From: Sedimentisphaerales bacterium
Lineage (GTDB): Bacteria; Planctomycetota; Phycisphaerae; Sedimentisphaerales; Anaerobacaceae
Assembly: GCA_016931715.1 (NCBI GenBank)
Contig: JAFGEF010000059.1
Location: forward strand, 1 to 62,281
DNA: 62,281 nucleotides
Reading direction: 5' to 3'
Part shown: one piece after another, positions 36,288 through 45,101 of the stretch
How positions within the stretch are numbered: position 1 is the first letter of the stretch
Layout: each line of letters starts with the position of its first letter
Notes under the pieces: model-generated
Databases searched by the model: none
Seen by the model: only the letters and a program-made list of their open reading frames with translations
What the model was told of the DNA's origin: nothing
Position numbers and translations under genes: made by a program

Positions 36288-37913
36288 TTACAAAATATAA
36301 TCGGTTGACAGGAAATTTGATTTTCTCTCTCGTACAATCTGGTTGATAATTTCCTTGTTAATTTCGTTCTCTTTAGCTGCAGCAAGTGACCTAATGGAGA
36401 ATACTTTCAATGCATCTGTTACCGAAAGCGTACCTTCTGCAGAATCTTTTCTTCCGGTGAATGGAAAAGTATCAGGCCCTCTCTGGCACTGGCTGTTTAT
36501 ATTTACCCGGCAGACCTGGTTAACCAGCGGATCGATCAGGTCTGCAATCATGTCTGAATTAACGCCGAATATGCTGACCTGCTGGCCATAGCTTGATTCG
36601 ATAATATATTTAATCGGGACTTCAATATCTTCAAACGGCAAAATCGGAACGACAGGACCAAACTGTTCTTCTTTATAAACTTTCATTTTGGAATTTACAG
36701 GATATAAAACAGCAGGGTAATAGAAGGACTTGTTTGTTAAACCGCCGTATTTGTTAATTACTTTCGCTCCATGTTTTTGGGCGTCTTTAACAAGCTCAGC
36801 CAGATAATCAGTTTTGCCTGGTTCAGGCAGTGGAGTTAAAAACACACCTTCGTCCCATGGCAAACCAAACTTGAGTTTTTCAACGGCATCTGTATATTTT
36901 TCAAGAAACCGCTCAGCAATTATTTTGTGAACAAATAATATTTTTAACGCTGTGCAGCGCTGGCCGTTATAGGAGAGTGTTCCTAAAACATGCTCCTTAA
37001 CCGTTAAATCCAGGTCAGCATCATCAAGAATAATCGAGGCATTTTTTGCTTCCAAACCCAGTACGAATCTGCATCGGTGCGGCTTGGGATGCTGCTTCTG
37101 AAGAATATTGGCAACTTTGCTCGAACCTATAAAAGCCAGAGCATCTATTTTACCGGAAGACATTAAAGGGCTTATGATTTTCTGTCCCGAACCATATACA
37201 GTATTTACGACACCTTTTGGAAAAGACTCCTGAAATGCTTTCAATAATGGCTGATGCAGAAGGACTCCTAATTTGGGCGGCTTAAATATTATCGTATTGC
37301 CCATGATAAGAGCCGGAATAAGAGTAGTAAACGTTTCATTCAGAGGATAATTATATGGTCCCATACATAATACAACGCCAAGAGAAGCACGGCGAATCTG
37401 CCCGATTACTCCCTGCTCTATTACAAATTTGGATGAAGTCCTGTCCAGCTCTTTTAATGCGTCTATCGTATCTGTTATATAAGCAATCGTTCTGTCAAAT
37501 TCCTTTTCGGAATCAGTTAAGCTTTTTCCTATTTCCCACATGAGAAGATTAACAACCTTGTCTCGTACCAGTTTAATGCGGCTGACAAATTCCTCGACAT
37601 GCTTTATCCTGTTCTGAATCGAGAGGGTAGGCCAGCTTCCTCTGCCGTGATTATAAGCCTGCGCTGCTGCATCTAATGCTTCAAGAGCTTCCTTTTCAGT
37701 CAATAGGGGATATTGACCGAGAAATTTCTGCGAATATTCATCTGCTGTTTTTATATATACAGGTGAATATACATCCTGCACAGGTCCCTGCCAATGTTTC
37801 AACTGCCCATTAATGAGATATTCTCTTTGCTCTATGGCAGTATTTAATTGAAACCTTTGAGAAATAGAATCTTCTTTTACAAAAAGATTTTCCAGTTTTT
37901 CGTTTATTTCCAT
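36288..37913 (-). CDS. gapN: NADP-dependent non-phosphorylating glyceraldehyde-3-P dehydrogenase (GapN-like)
   Basis: A 541-residue aldehyde dehydrogenase. The catalytic Cys is in '[17 protein letters not shown]' and the general base Glu in '[14 protein letters not shown]'. The C-terminal '[20 protein letters not shown]' and '[18 protein letters not shown]' are characteristic of the plant/bacterial GapN (ALDH11) branch. It oxidises glyceraldehyde-3-phosphate directly to 3-phosphoglycerate with NADPH formation. It is longer than usual at both ends. It precedes miaB on the minus strand. With zwf it is a second NADPH source in the window. Confidence 0.88.
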   Translation of the reverse strand: MEINEKLENLFVKEDSISQRFQLNTAIEQREYLINGQLKHWQGPVQDVYSPVYIKTADEYSQKFLGQYPLLTEKEALEALDAAAQAYNHGRGSWPTLSIQNRIKHVEEFVSRIKLVRDKVVNLLMWEIGKSLTDSEKEFDRTIAYITDTIDALKELDRTSSKFVIEQGVIGQIRRASLGVVLCMGPYNYPLNETFTTLIPALIMGNTIIFKPPKLGVLLHQPLLKAFQESFPKGVVNTVYGSGQKIISPLMSSGKIDALAFIGSSKVANILQKQHPKPHRCRFVLGLEAKNASIILDDADLDLTVKEHVLGTLSYNGQRCTALKILFVHKIIAERFLEKYTDAVEKLKFGLPWDEGVFLTPLPEPGKTDYLAELVKDAQKHGAKVINKYGGLTNKSFYYPAVLYPVNSKMKVYKEEQFGPVVPILPFEDIEVPIKYIIESSYGQQVSIFGVNSDMIADLIDPLVNQVCRVNINSQCQRGPDTFPFTGRKDSAEGTLSVTDALKVFSIRSLAAAKENEINKEIINQIVRERKSNFLSTDYIL

Positions 37914-37974
37914 ATTACTATCCTCACTATTCCTGCAATATGTTTAACTGCATATTAAAATCTATCAAGTTATA

Positions 37975-38937
37975 TCAGCCCTGCATGATCAGGAAAACAG
38001 TATAAATAACATATATTAAAAGGAAAATAACTCCTTCCCATCTATCGAGGATGTGTTTTTTGCCTGAAAACATGACAATAAATAAAATCAGGCTTGCAAG
38101 GACGGCAACTCCAATATCTATATTGCTTTTTGGTTGCAAAGAAATTGGTTTAATAGATGCGCTGATACCGAGAATAAAAAAGATATTGAAGATGTTTGAA
38201 CCTACGATATTGCCTACCGCGATGTCACTGTTTTTCTTATATGCCGCAATTGCTGATGTTGCGAGTTCCGGAAGACTTGTTCCTGCTGCGACTATTGTCA
38301 GAGCTATTAAAGACTGGCTTACCCCAAGTTTTGCGGCCAAAACAATTGCATTATCGACAACAAATTTTGCACCTATGAACAGGCCGGCAAATCCGATAGC
38401 GACGAATAAAATCGACTTAGTAAGCGTAAACTGAGCATCTTCTGATGTTGTGTCCGGGCTTTTTTCCTTTTTTCTTGCTATAAGAAATACATAATATAAA
38501 AAACCGGCAAAGATAAACAATAAAATCAAACCGTCAATTCTTGTTAATCCCCGAAAGCCGCTTTTTGTAAAAATGTAATCATTTGCCAATAATCCAAGTA
38601 TTAATGCCGCAAAAAGGGTTAGAGGGATTTCTATCCATACGGTTCTTTTTGTCACAACCAGCGGAAAAATGACAGATGAGATACCGAGTATAATGAGGAT
38701 ATTGAAAATATTACTCCCCACAATATTGCCGATTGCGATGTCGGAATTGCCTTTTGAACTTGCAAAAATATTTACTACCAATTCGGGCATTGAAGTTCCG
38801 AATGCGACAATGGTAAGACCGACTATCAAGTCACTAACTTTGAATATTCTTGCGATAGATGATGCCCCCTTGACAAGAAAATCAGCCCCTTTAATTAACA
38901 AAGCAAAACCCACAATCAATAATATATATGTAATCAT
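37975..38937 (-). CDS. CaCA-family cation antiporter, paralogue 1 (YrbG-like)
   Basis: A 320-residue inner-membrane exchanger with about ten helices and the two inverted alpha-repeats of the Na+/Ca2+ exchanger superfamily: alpha-1 'TIVAFGTSMPELVVNIF' plus 'IAIGNIVGSNIFNILI', alpha-2 'TIVAAGTSLPELATSAI' plus 'IAVGNIVGSNIFNIFF'. Both GTS(M/L)PE ion-binding motifs are intact. It is the most downstream of three paralogues on the minus strand, separated from the second by a DUF502 gene. Ion specificity (Ca2+, Na+, K+) is not decided by the sequence. Confidence 0.93.
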   Translation of the reverse strand: MITYILLIVGFALLIKGADFLVKGASSIARIFKVSDLIVGLTIVAFGTSMPELVVNIFASSKGNSDIAIGNIVGSNIFNILIILGISSVIFPLVVTKRTVWIEIPLTLFAALILGLLANDYIFTKSGFRGLTRIDGLILLFIFAGFLYYVFLIARKKEKSPDTTSEDAQFTLTKSILFVAIGFAGLFIGAKFVVDNAIVLAAKLGVSQSLIALTIVAAGTSLPELATSAIAAYKKNSDIAVGNIVGSNIFNIFFILGISASIKPISLQPKSNIDIGVAVLASLILFIVMFSGKKHILDRWEGVIFLLIYVIYTVFLIMQG

Positions 38938-38993
38938 GGAAATTTCCCCTAAAAATATATTTTGTATTAAACAGTTAATGACGCATGAATTAT

Positions 38994-39674
38994 TTAAACC
39001 TTCATATATTTTGGTGAAATATTTAAAACATCCGGAGCTACAATTCCGCCGGAAATAATTATTCTGAAAGCCTCTTCAATTGAAAGATTAGTTTCAATAA
39101 CTTTTTCAACCGGAACTATTTCAAAGAATCCGGTAGTTGGATTTGGTGTAGTAGGTATTAAAACTTTACAGTATTTATTACCACTTAAATCGTGTATATA
39201 ACCTGTAACAAAGCCCATTGCTTTCATGCCCGGCGTTGGAAACTCTATTAGAACTACTGATTTAAATGCAGTCTGGCCGGGCATAGAAATTGAGTGAAGG
39301 ACTTGTTTTGTTGCGATATAGATACTCCGGACAAGCGGTATTTTCTGAACCAGTTTTTCTGTAATATGCAGAAGTTTCTTACCTATTACTCGTTGTCCTA
39401 TCCAGCCGATAAGGTAAACAATCAAGAGCAGAATTATTATTGTTAAAATTACTACATAAATAGTTGTTAAAGTATCTGGTAAAGCATTTATAAATGGAAT
39501 GCGTATTAATATTTTCATAAGAAAGTTTATTAATGGCCGAACCATACTGGCAACCCAGGTGAATAACCAGTGTATTATTAAAAGTATCACACCAAATGGT
39601 ATAAAAAGCAGCATACCAGACAAAAGTCGAGTATTTGCGTTTGAGTAGATTTTTGATAATATTTTGTTTTTCAT
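38994..39674 (-). CDS. DUF502 family membrane protein
   Basis: A 226-residue protein with two transmembrane helices ('GMLLFIPFGVILLIIHWLF' near residue 20; 'LTTIYVVILTIIILLLIVYL' near residue 70) and a conserved soluble domain with 'KIPLVRSIYIATKQVLHSIS', 'VLIEFPTPGMKAMGFVTGY' and 'VLIPTTPNPTTGFFEIVPVE', all DUF502 hallmarks. The molecular function of the family is unknown to me. It lies between cation antiporter paralogues 1 and 2, in the same orientation, as if inserted in or retained within the duplicated block. Confidence 0.88.
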   Translation of the reverse strand: MKNKILSKIYSNANTRLLSGMLLFIPFGVILLIIHWLFTWVASMVRPLINFLMKILIRIPFINALPDTLTTIYVVILTIIILLLIVYLIGWIGQRVIGKKLLHITEKLVQKIPLVRSIYIATKQVLHSISMPGQTAFKSVVLIEFPTPGMKAMGFVTGYIHDLSGNKYCKVLIPTTPNPTTGFFEIVPVEKVIETNLSIEEAFRIIISGGIVAPDVLNISPKYMKV

Positions 39675-39803
39675 AGCTCATTCCTGAAAAAGAATTGTTA
39701 ACCATCATTGTTTCTAACATCACACTTTTTAATATTGTACTTTGCTTATTTGTGGAAATCAAAAAAAATGCAGAGGCATCTTTCTCTATTCTATCAGGGC
39801 GGC

Positions 39804-40766
39804 TTAACCTTGAATGATCAGGAAAATAGTGTAAGCAATATACATTACAAGGAAAATTGCGCCTTCCCATCTGTCGAGAATGTGTTTTTTGCCTGAAAAC
39901 ATGACAATAAATAAAATCAGGCTTGCAAGTACAGCAACCCCGATATCTATGTTGTTTTTAGAACTCAGTTCTATAGGATTGATAGACGCACTGGTACCAA
40001 GAATTAGAAAAATATTAAAAATATTTGATCCGACAATATTACCTACCGCGATGTCACTGTTTTTCTTATATGCCGCAAATGCAGATGTGGCGAGTTCCGG
40101 AAGGCTTGTTCCAGTCGCTACTATTGTCAGGGCTATTAAAGACTGACTTACCCCAAGCTTTACCGCCAAAGCAACAGCATTATCAACGACAAGTTTTGCG
40201 CCGATAAACAAGCCCACGAAACCAATAAAAACTATCAAAATAGATTTTGTAAGAGTAAACCTTTGTGTTTCTGATGATGTATCAGGACTTTTTTCCTTTT
40301 TTCTGGCAACGAGAAATATATAATACATAAATGCAGCAAAAATAACCAGCAATAATAAACCGTCTATTCTTGATAATCCATGAAAGCTGCTTTTTGTAAA
40401 TATATAATCATTTGCCAATAAACCGAGCATTAACGCCGCAAGCAGAGTTAATGGGATTTCTATCCATACAGTTCTTGCCGTTACAACCAGCGGAAAAATT
40501 ACAGATGAGACACCAAGTATAACGAGTATATTGAAAATATTACTGCCCACAACATTGCCGATTGCAATGTCGGAACTGCCTTTTGCGCTTGCAAAAATAT
40601 TTACTACCATTTCCGGCATTGAAGTTCCAAAAGCAACGATGGTAAGACCGATTATCAAGTCGCTTATGTTGAATATTCTTGCAATAGAAGATGCTCCTTT
40701 AACAAGAAAATCTGCGCCTTTAATCAGCAGCACAAAACCCGCAATCAATAATATATAAGTAATCAT
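39804..40766 (-). CDS. CaCA-family cation antiporter, paralogue 2
   Basis: A 320-residue protein very similar to paralogue 1 along its whole length, down to 'MFSGKKHILDRWEG' near the C-terminus. Alpha-1 is 'TIVAFGTSMPEMVVNIF' and alpha-2 'TIVATGTSLPELATSAF', both with the ion-binding Ser and Glu. The 80 bp downstream of its stop and the region around 40811-40887 upstream also resemble each other, which supports tandem duplication of a gene plus its flank. Upstream of it is paralogue 3. Confidence 0.93.
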   Translation of the reverse strand: MITYILLIAGFVLLIKGADFLVKGASSIARIFNISDLIIGLTIVAFGTSMPEMVVNIFASAKGSSDIAIGNVVGSNIFNILVILGVSSVIFPLVVTARTVWIEIPLTLLAALMLGLLANDYIFTKSSFHGLSRIDGLLLLVIFAAFMYYIFLVARKKEKSPDTSSETQRFTLTKSILIVFIGFVGLFIGAKLVVDNAVALAVKLGVSQSLIALTIVATGTSLPELATSAFAAYKKNSDIAVGNIVGSNIFNIFLILGTSASINPIELSSKNNIDIGVAVLASLILFIVMFSGKKHILDRWEGAIFLVMYIAYTIFLIIQG

Positions 40767-40883
40767 AAAATGGCTTTCAGCATATTTTGATAAAATTTAA
40801 TAATTTATAAACATCAATATTGTATTTTGCTGATTTGTGAAAATCAATAAAATGACGAGGTATTTTTTTTCTATCAGGTCGTA

Positions 40884-41843
40884 TTAACCCTGAATAATAA
40901 GAAAAACGGTATAAATAACATATATTGTGACAAAAATGAATCCCTCCCATCTGTCGAGAATATGTTTTTTGCCTAAAAACATTACAGCAAATAAGATTAG
41001 ACTTGCAAGCACAGCAACTCCAATATCTATGTTATTTCTGGATTGCAAAGGAATATGTTTTATAGAGGAGCTTATTCCGAGAACCAGAAATATATTTAAA
41101 ATATTTGATCCGACAATATTACCTACCGCAATGTCACTGTTTTTCCTGTATGCGGCAATTGCCGATGTAGCGAGTTCCGGAAGTCCTGTTCCTGCCGCAA
41201 CTATTGTAAGAGCTATCAAAGATTGGCTTACCTCGAGTTTTTCGGCTAAAGATACGGCGCTATCAACGACAAGTTTTGCACCCAGGGACAGACCGGCCAG
41301 TCCTGCAGCAAAAGCCAAAATTGATTTTGATATAGAAAACGGCTGTGTTACAGAAGATATTACGCAGTTTTTCTCTTTTCTTGCAACGTGATATATATAA
41401 TAAATAAAAACAGCAAGAAAAAACAGCAAGAGCAAGCCGTCTTTTCTTGTCAATCCGTGAAAGCCGCTTTTTGTGAAAATGTAATCATTTGCCAGTAATC
41501 CGAGCATTAATGCCGCAAACAGAGTTAGAGGAATTTCTATCCATACAGTTCTTTTTGTAACAACAAGAGGAGAGACAATAGAAGAGACACCGAGTATAAC
41601 GAGTATATTGAAAATATTACTGCCTATAATATTTCCAATTGCAATTTCGGAATTGCCTTTTGCGCTTGCAAAAATATTTACTACCATTTCCGGCATTGAA
41701 GTTCCGAAGGAGACTATAGTAAGGCCTATTATCAGGTCACTGACTTTAAGTATTTTTGCCATAGAGGACGCCCCCTTAACAAGATAATCGGCGCCCTTTA
41801 TTAATAAAGCAAAACCCAATATTAATAGTATGTATGTAATCAT
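40884..41843 (-). CDS. CaCA-family cation antiporter, paralogue 3 (altered alpha-2 site)
   Basis: A 319-residue paralogue of the two genes downstream. Alpha-1 'TIVSFGTSMPEMVVNIF' is normal, but alpha-2 reads 'TIVAAGTGLPELATSAI': the Ser next to the conserved Thr is Gly (codon GGA). In archaeal NCX structures this serine helps coordinate the transported ion, so specificity or coupling may differ. The middle loop is also the most divergent of the three ('KEKNCVISSVTQPFSIS'). It is the first gene of the tandem set. Confidence 0.92.
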   Translation of the reverse strand: MITYILLILGFALLIKGADYLVKGASSMAKILKVSDLIIGLTIVSFGTSMPEMVVNIFASAKGNSEIAIGNIIGSNIFNILVILGVSSIVSPLVVTKRTVWIEIPLTLFAALMLGLLANDYIFTKSGFHGLTRKDGLLLLFFLAVFIYYIYHVARKEKNCVISSVTQPFSISKSILAFAAGLAGLSLGAKLVVDSAVSLAEKLEVSQSLIALTIVAAGTGLPELATSAIAAYRKNSDIAVGNIVGSNILNIFLVLGISSSIKHIPLQSRNNIDIGVAVLASLILFAVMFLGKKHILDRWEGFIFVTIYVIYTVFLIIQG

Positions 41844-41905
41844 AAAAGTTAAATAATTTTGATTTTCTCCGTATATTTATATCACATTTCAATGATGACT
41901 GGTAT

Positions 41906-42604
41906 TTATTGCTTGTCTATTCGCAGAATCATAATCTTCTGCCAGATTTTTCGTGCCATAGCGGTCGTCAGGACTTCAAGGTCGTTCACCGCGTTATTTG
42001 CCTGCGGGTCATTGAAGTCCTGGACATAAAGGAAACCGATTTTACCAACCAGGGCAAGCATCTCGGAGCAGTAATCCAGGTACCTGCCAAGCTCGTACTC
42101 ATCGAGAGATTGTTTTGGCGAGTTTTGGGTAACTGTATAGATTTTTGAAACTCGGTCCGGGTCTTTAGTAAGCTGATGTGAATCTATAATGTGCGCGAAA
42201 CATCGTAATTTATTTGTCGCGGTTATCACACGCTTGCGTTTTCTTCGTGCCTCGAATGACACCAGAAAAACCACGCCTGCGCCTATAAGCACAATTTCAT
42301 TTAAGGCCGCCTCTGATGACTGAACAAACTCTGCCAGCCCGAACCGACCTACTTCAAAATCGATATGTATAACGGAGTAAACAAGAACAATCGCCAAAAT
42401 CGACAGAAATAATGCCACTAATAACCTTATTATATAATTCGGTTTGGAAATCCACTGGATTGTTCTGTCAGATTCTTTCGAAAGCTCAAGCAAATCTTCG
42501 CATACTTTGGAAAGGCCTGAGTCGGGGAAACGCTCGGTAATTCTCATCAGAAGCTTCTCAATTGTTGAAATTACTTCTTCACTTTTCAGTTTCGGATTCT
42601 GCAT
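41906..42604 (-). CDS. Hypothetical two-helix membrane protein
   Basis: A 232-residue protein. Residues about 60-85 ('IIRLLVALFLSILAIVLVYS') and 107-122 ('EIVLIGAGVVFLVSFEA') are predicted transmembrane helices, with a basic 'RRKRKR' just after the second. The N- and C-terminal parts are soluble helical domains. No family recognised. It is 41 bp downstream of the B12-type radical SAM gene and probably transcribed with it. Function unknown. Confidence 0.75.
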   Translation of the reverse strand: MQNPKLKSEEVISTIEKLLMRITERFPDSGLSKVCEDLLELSKESDRTIQWISKPNYIIRLLVALFLSILAIVLVYSVIHIDFEVGRFGLAEFVQSSEAALNEIVLIGAGVVFLVSFEARRKRKRVITATNKLRCFAHIIDSHQLTKDPDRVSKIYTVTQNSPKQSLDEYELGRYLDYCSEMLALVGKIGFLYVQDFNDPQANNAVNDLEVLTTAMARKIWQKIMILRIDKQ

Positions 42605-42645
42605 GGTCTATACTTTAACATGATAATCTGAAAAATCAACATTCT

Positions 42646-43941
42646 TTAATTACCAATTGTCCTATTTAATTGTCTTTGCAGGTCTTTAAGCCGGTTTGAC
42701 TCGTTGAAGCCGAGCATGATAATCGGAAACGCAGTTTTATTGTGCATCAGCGGCTCATCAAGGTTCACCCACCTGCGGCAGGATTCACCATCAGGCGTGC
42801 CGGGTATCGGGGAAAAATCGGCAAGCATCCCGCGAATTCCAAGGCTGTGAACAAAGTGCATCGATTCTTCAAGCTCCTGCATATCACCTTGAGGATGGCC
42901 GAGAATCTGATACGCGGTAATGTTTTTCGCTTCTGCGCCAGCATCGAAAAGCCGCTCGACTGCATGAGCAAGCTCCTGTGAAAATACTTTCGAGCCTGTT
43001 TGTTTCTGCCATTTTGTTGATGCGCTTTCGAAGCCAAGATAAAAAGTCTTGAAACCTGCCTGAACCATAAGCTTTGCCAAATCGTTTGTGATGAAACGCG
43101 CATTGAGAGCGTTGGGAGTATGAAAATTGATTTTAATTCCGCTGTTCACGACTTTTTTTAGAAAAGGAATTATAACCTTCTCAGGCTCGAACAGCAGGGC
43201 GTCATCATAAAATGCGACATTCTCTGCACTAAGATCATACAAGAGTTTTAATTCGTCAAAAGCATGTTCGAGGTTGCGGGGCTTGAATTTGCCATAAACT
43301 TTCGGCACCGAGCAGTAAGTGCAGTTGAAAGGACAGCCGTCAGTCAATTTGAGAACGCCGGTTTTTAAATCTTTATAAACTTCCCACAAAGCAGGCTGTG
43401 ACTGGTCAGGTGTAATACTCAGAAACTTCCAGAGCGGCTCAAGATTTGTTCCATGAATAAGCAAATCCGCACCTGATTTTTCAGCGTGAGAGCGAGACAG
43501 GGTAACATAATTTCCACCTAATATAATCTTTGCTTCAGGGGAAAAACTGCGAATGTCTTCTATCACTTCATATACGCCCGGATACCAGTATGTCATTGTA
43601 GTCTGAATAAGTACGAAAACGAAGGATTTTTCATTTTTCAGAAAGTTCGCAAGCTCAGTTCGCGGCAGGCCGAACCTGCGGAAATAGCGGGGGATATCCT
43701 TCAGACAATCTGGGTTGGATATTTTTTCAAAATAGAACATGCCTCGACCCCACTGATCGGATTCGAGCTGCTTTTGAGTGGCCATGAAAGGATTCAGCCG
43801 GTCGATATAATCGAACAGGGCAAAGTCAGCCTTCCCGCGTATCATTCCGGCCACGCTCAACATCCCGTATGGCTTTAGCCAGAAATCGTACGCCGCAAAG
43901 TCATAAATCGGCGGATTCACAAGTAAGATTCTCGGATTCAT
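42646..43941 (-). CDS. B12-binding-type radical SAM protein
   Basis: A 431-residue protein. The N-terminal part ('RILLVNPPIYDFAAYDFW', 'PYGMLSVAGMIRG', 'ILGGNYVTLSRSHAEKSGAD') resembles the cobalamin-binding domain of class B-like radical SAM enzymes. The cluster motif is 'LTDGCPFNCTYCSVPKVYG' (C-x3-C-x2-C) near residue 205. Later motifs include 'YDDALLFEPEKVI' and 'YLGFESASTKWQKQTG'. The reaction is unknown. It may be paired with the membrane protein gene downstream. Confidence 0.85.
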   Translation of the reverse strand: MNPRILLVNPPIYDFAAYDFWLKPYGMLSVAGMIRGKADFALFDYIDRLNPFMATQKQLESDQWGRGMFYFEKISNPDCLKDIPRYFRRFGLPRTELANFLKNEKSFVFVLIQTTMTYWYPGVYEVIEDIRSFSPEAKIILGGNYVTLSRSHAEKSGADLLIHGTNLEPLWKFLSITPDQSQPALWEVYKDLKTGVLKLTDGCPFNCTYCSVPKVYGKFKPRNLEHAFDELKLLYDLSAENVAFYDDALLFEPEKVIIPFLKKVVNSGIKINFHTPNALNARFITNDLAKLMVQAGFKTFYLGFESASTKWQKQTGSKVFSQELAHAVERLFDAGAEAKNITAYQILGHPQGDMQELEESMHFVHSLGIRGMLADFSPIPGTPDGESCRRWVNLDEPLMHNKTAFPIIMLGFNESNRLKDLQRQLNRTIGN

Positions 43942-44118
43942 AATAATAATATATACAGAAATACAGGAAAGGCACGAAAAAAAGATTTCGTTTTTTTTGA
44001 AATAATTTATACTTTACAGCGACTAATTATAAGATAATTGTCTAATTATACTATTCGGTAGTCATGCTCGCGAAAGCAGGTAGCCAAATTATAAAAAGAA
44101 TTCTTTGGAGTTTGAACT

Positions 44119-44967
44119 ATGAACAATAAAAAGGAAAAAATTAAACTATACGGATTCATACTGCTATTTTCGTTAATTTTTTGCGGCTGTATTAATATCT
44201 GCTGTATCGACCAGTCGCAGAAATTCACAAAGATAGTCCACATGCCGGCAGCAACTTTATTCCCCAGCTCTGGTTTTCAGACTAAAACACACAACGGCTC
44301 AATTGAGGTAACGGGCGATGATGTAGCCGACTGCAATATTATCGCAACAATCACAGGACATGCGTCAACTGTACAAGCGGCGGAAGAAGTTGTCGAAATG
44401 ACTAAGCTGAGTTTTGAGCAGTCCGGCGAAAAATTAATCTTCAAAATCGATAAGCCTGATAATCTGATTAATCGTTCTGTGAGCGTTAGCCTGGAAATAA
44501 TGCTCCCTTATAAGGTTGACCTCGAACTTGAAAGTCATAACGGCAGGATAGAAATTGAGAATGTCTCAGGCAATACAAATGCGGTAACGCACAATGGGAA
44601 GGTATCTGTCAGAAAAGTTTCCGGAGTAACCAGGCTTGAAACCCATAACGGCGCAATTGAAGCAGATGAAATCTCAGGCGATATAAACTTCTTATCACAC
44701 AATGGCAAGGTCGAAGCGGATTTTGCAGATGCAGCCGCACCTGACAGTGACATTACTATGATAACGCATAACGGCGGTATAGACGTAACAACTCCGTTGG
44801 AATATTCCGCACGTGTTGATATTTCCACTCATAACGGCTCTATCGATACCGAACTGCCTGTAACTGTCAGCGGAGACCTCGGCAGGAAACATCTTACAGG
44901 AATAGTTCGCAACGGCCAGGGCGTCCTGAAACTTGAAACGCACAACGGCTCAATTAAGCTCAGGTAA
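44119..44967 (+). CDS. DUF4097-like lipoprotein with eight T/S-H-N-G repeats
   Basis: A 282-residue secreted protein. The signal ends in 'LIFCGC', a lipobox. The body is a run of beta-strand repeats with eight copies of T/S-H-N-G-x-(I/V), for example 'THNGSIEV', 'SHNGRIEI', 'THNGKVSV' and 'THNGSIKL', mostly 18-25 residues apart, as in the DUF4097 'adhesin-like' beta-helix fold. In a solenoid the His-Asn-Gly triplets would stack into a ladder on one face, possibly binding metal. GGAG ribosome site. It is divergent from the radical SAM gene at 42646. Function unknown. Confidence 0.85.
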   Translation: MNNKKEKIKLYGFILLFSLIFCGCINICCIDQSQKFTKIVHMPAATLFPSSGFQTKTHNGSIEVTGDDVADCNIIATITGHASTVQAAEEVVEMTKLSFEQSGEKLIFKIDKPDNLINRSVSVSLEIMLPYKVDLELESHNGRIEIENVSGNTNAVTHNGKVSVRKVSGVTRLETHNGAIEADEISGDINFLSHNGKVEADFADAAAPDSDITMITHNGGIDVTTPLEYSARVDISTHNGSIDTELPVTVSGDLGRKHLTGIVRNGQGVLKLETHNGSIKLR

Positions 44968-45101
44968 TTTATATATGTCATAAGCAATAGGAGTTTTGCT
45001 CGGTGAGCTGATACAAATAAATATCAACGTTCGTGTTCTTCGAAATGACCTTCAGAAGACTATTAAGCAATACATTAAGAATGAGCAGCTTAATTGTTAA
45101 T

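Noticed and set aside
39379-39870. 163-codon minus-strand frame overlapping the DUF502 gene
   Set aside because: It overlaps well-conserved DUF502 and antiporter sequence and is Asn/Tyr/Ser-rich without motif.
44985-45010. GGAGTTTTGC as another element end
   Set aside because: Only nine bases match, with no inverted partner, hairpins or flanking duplication.
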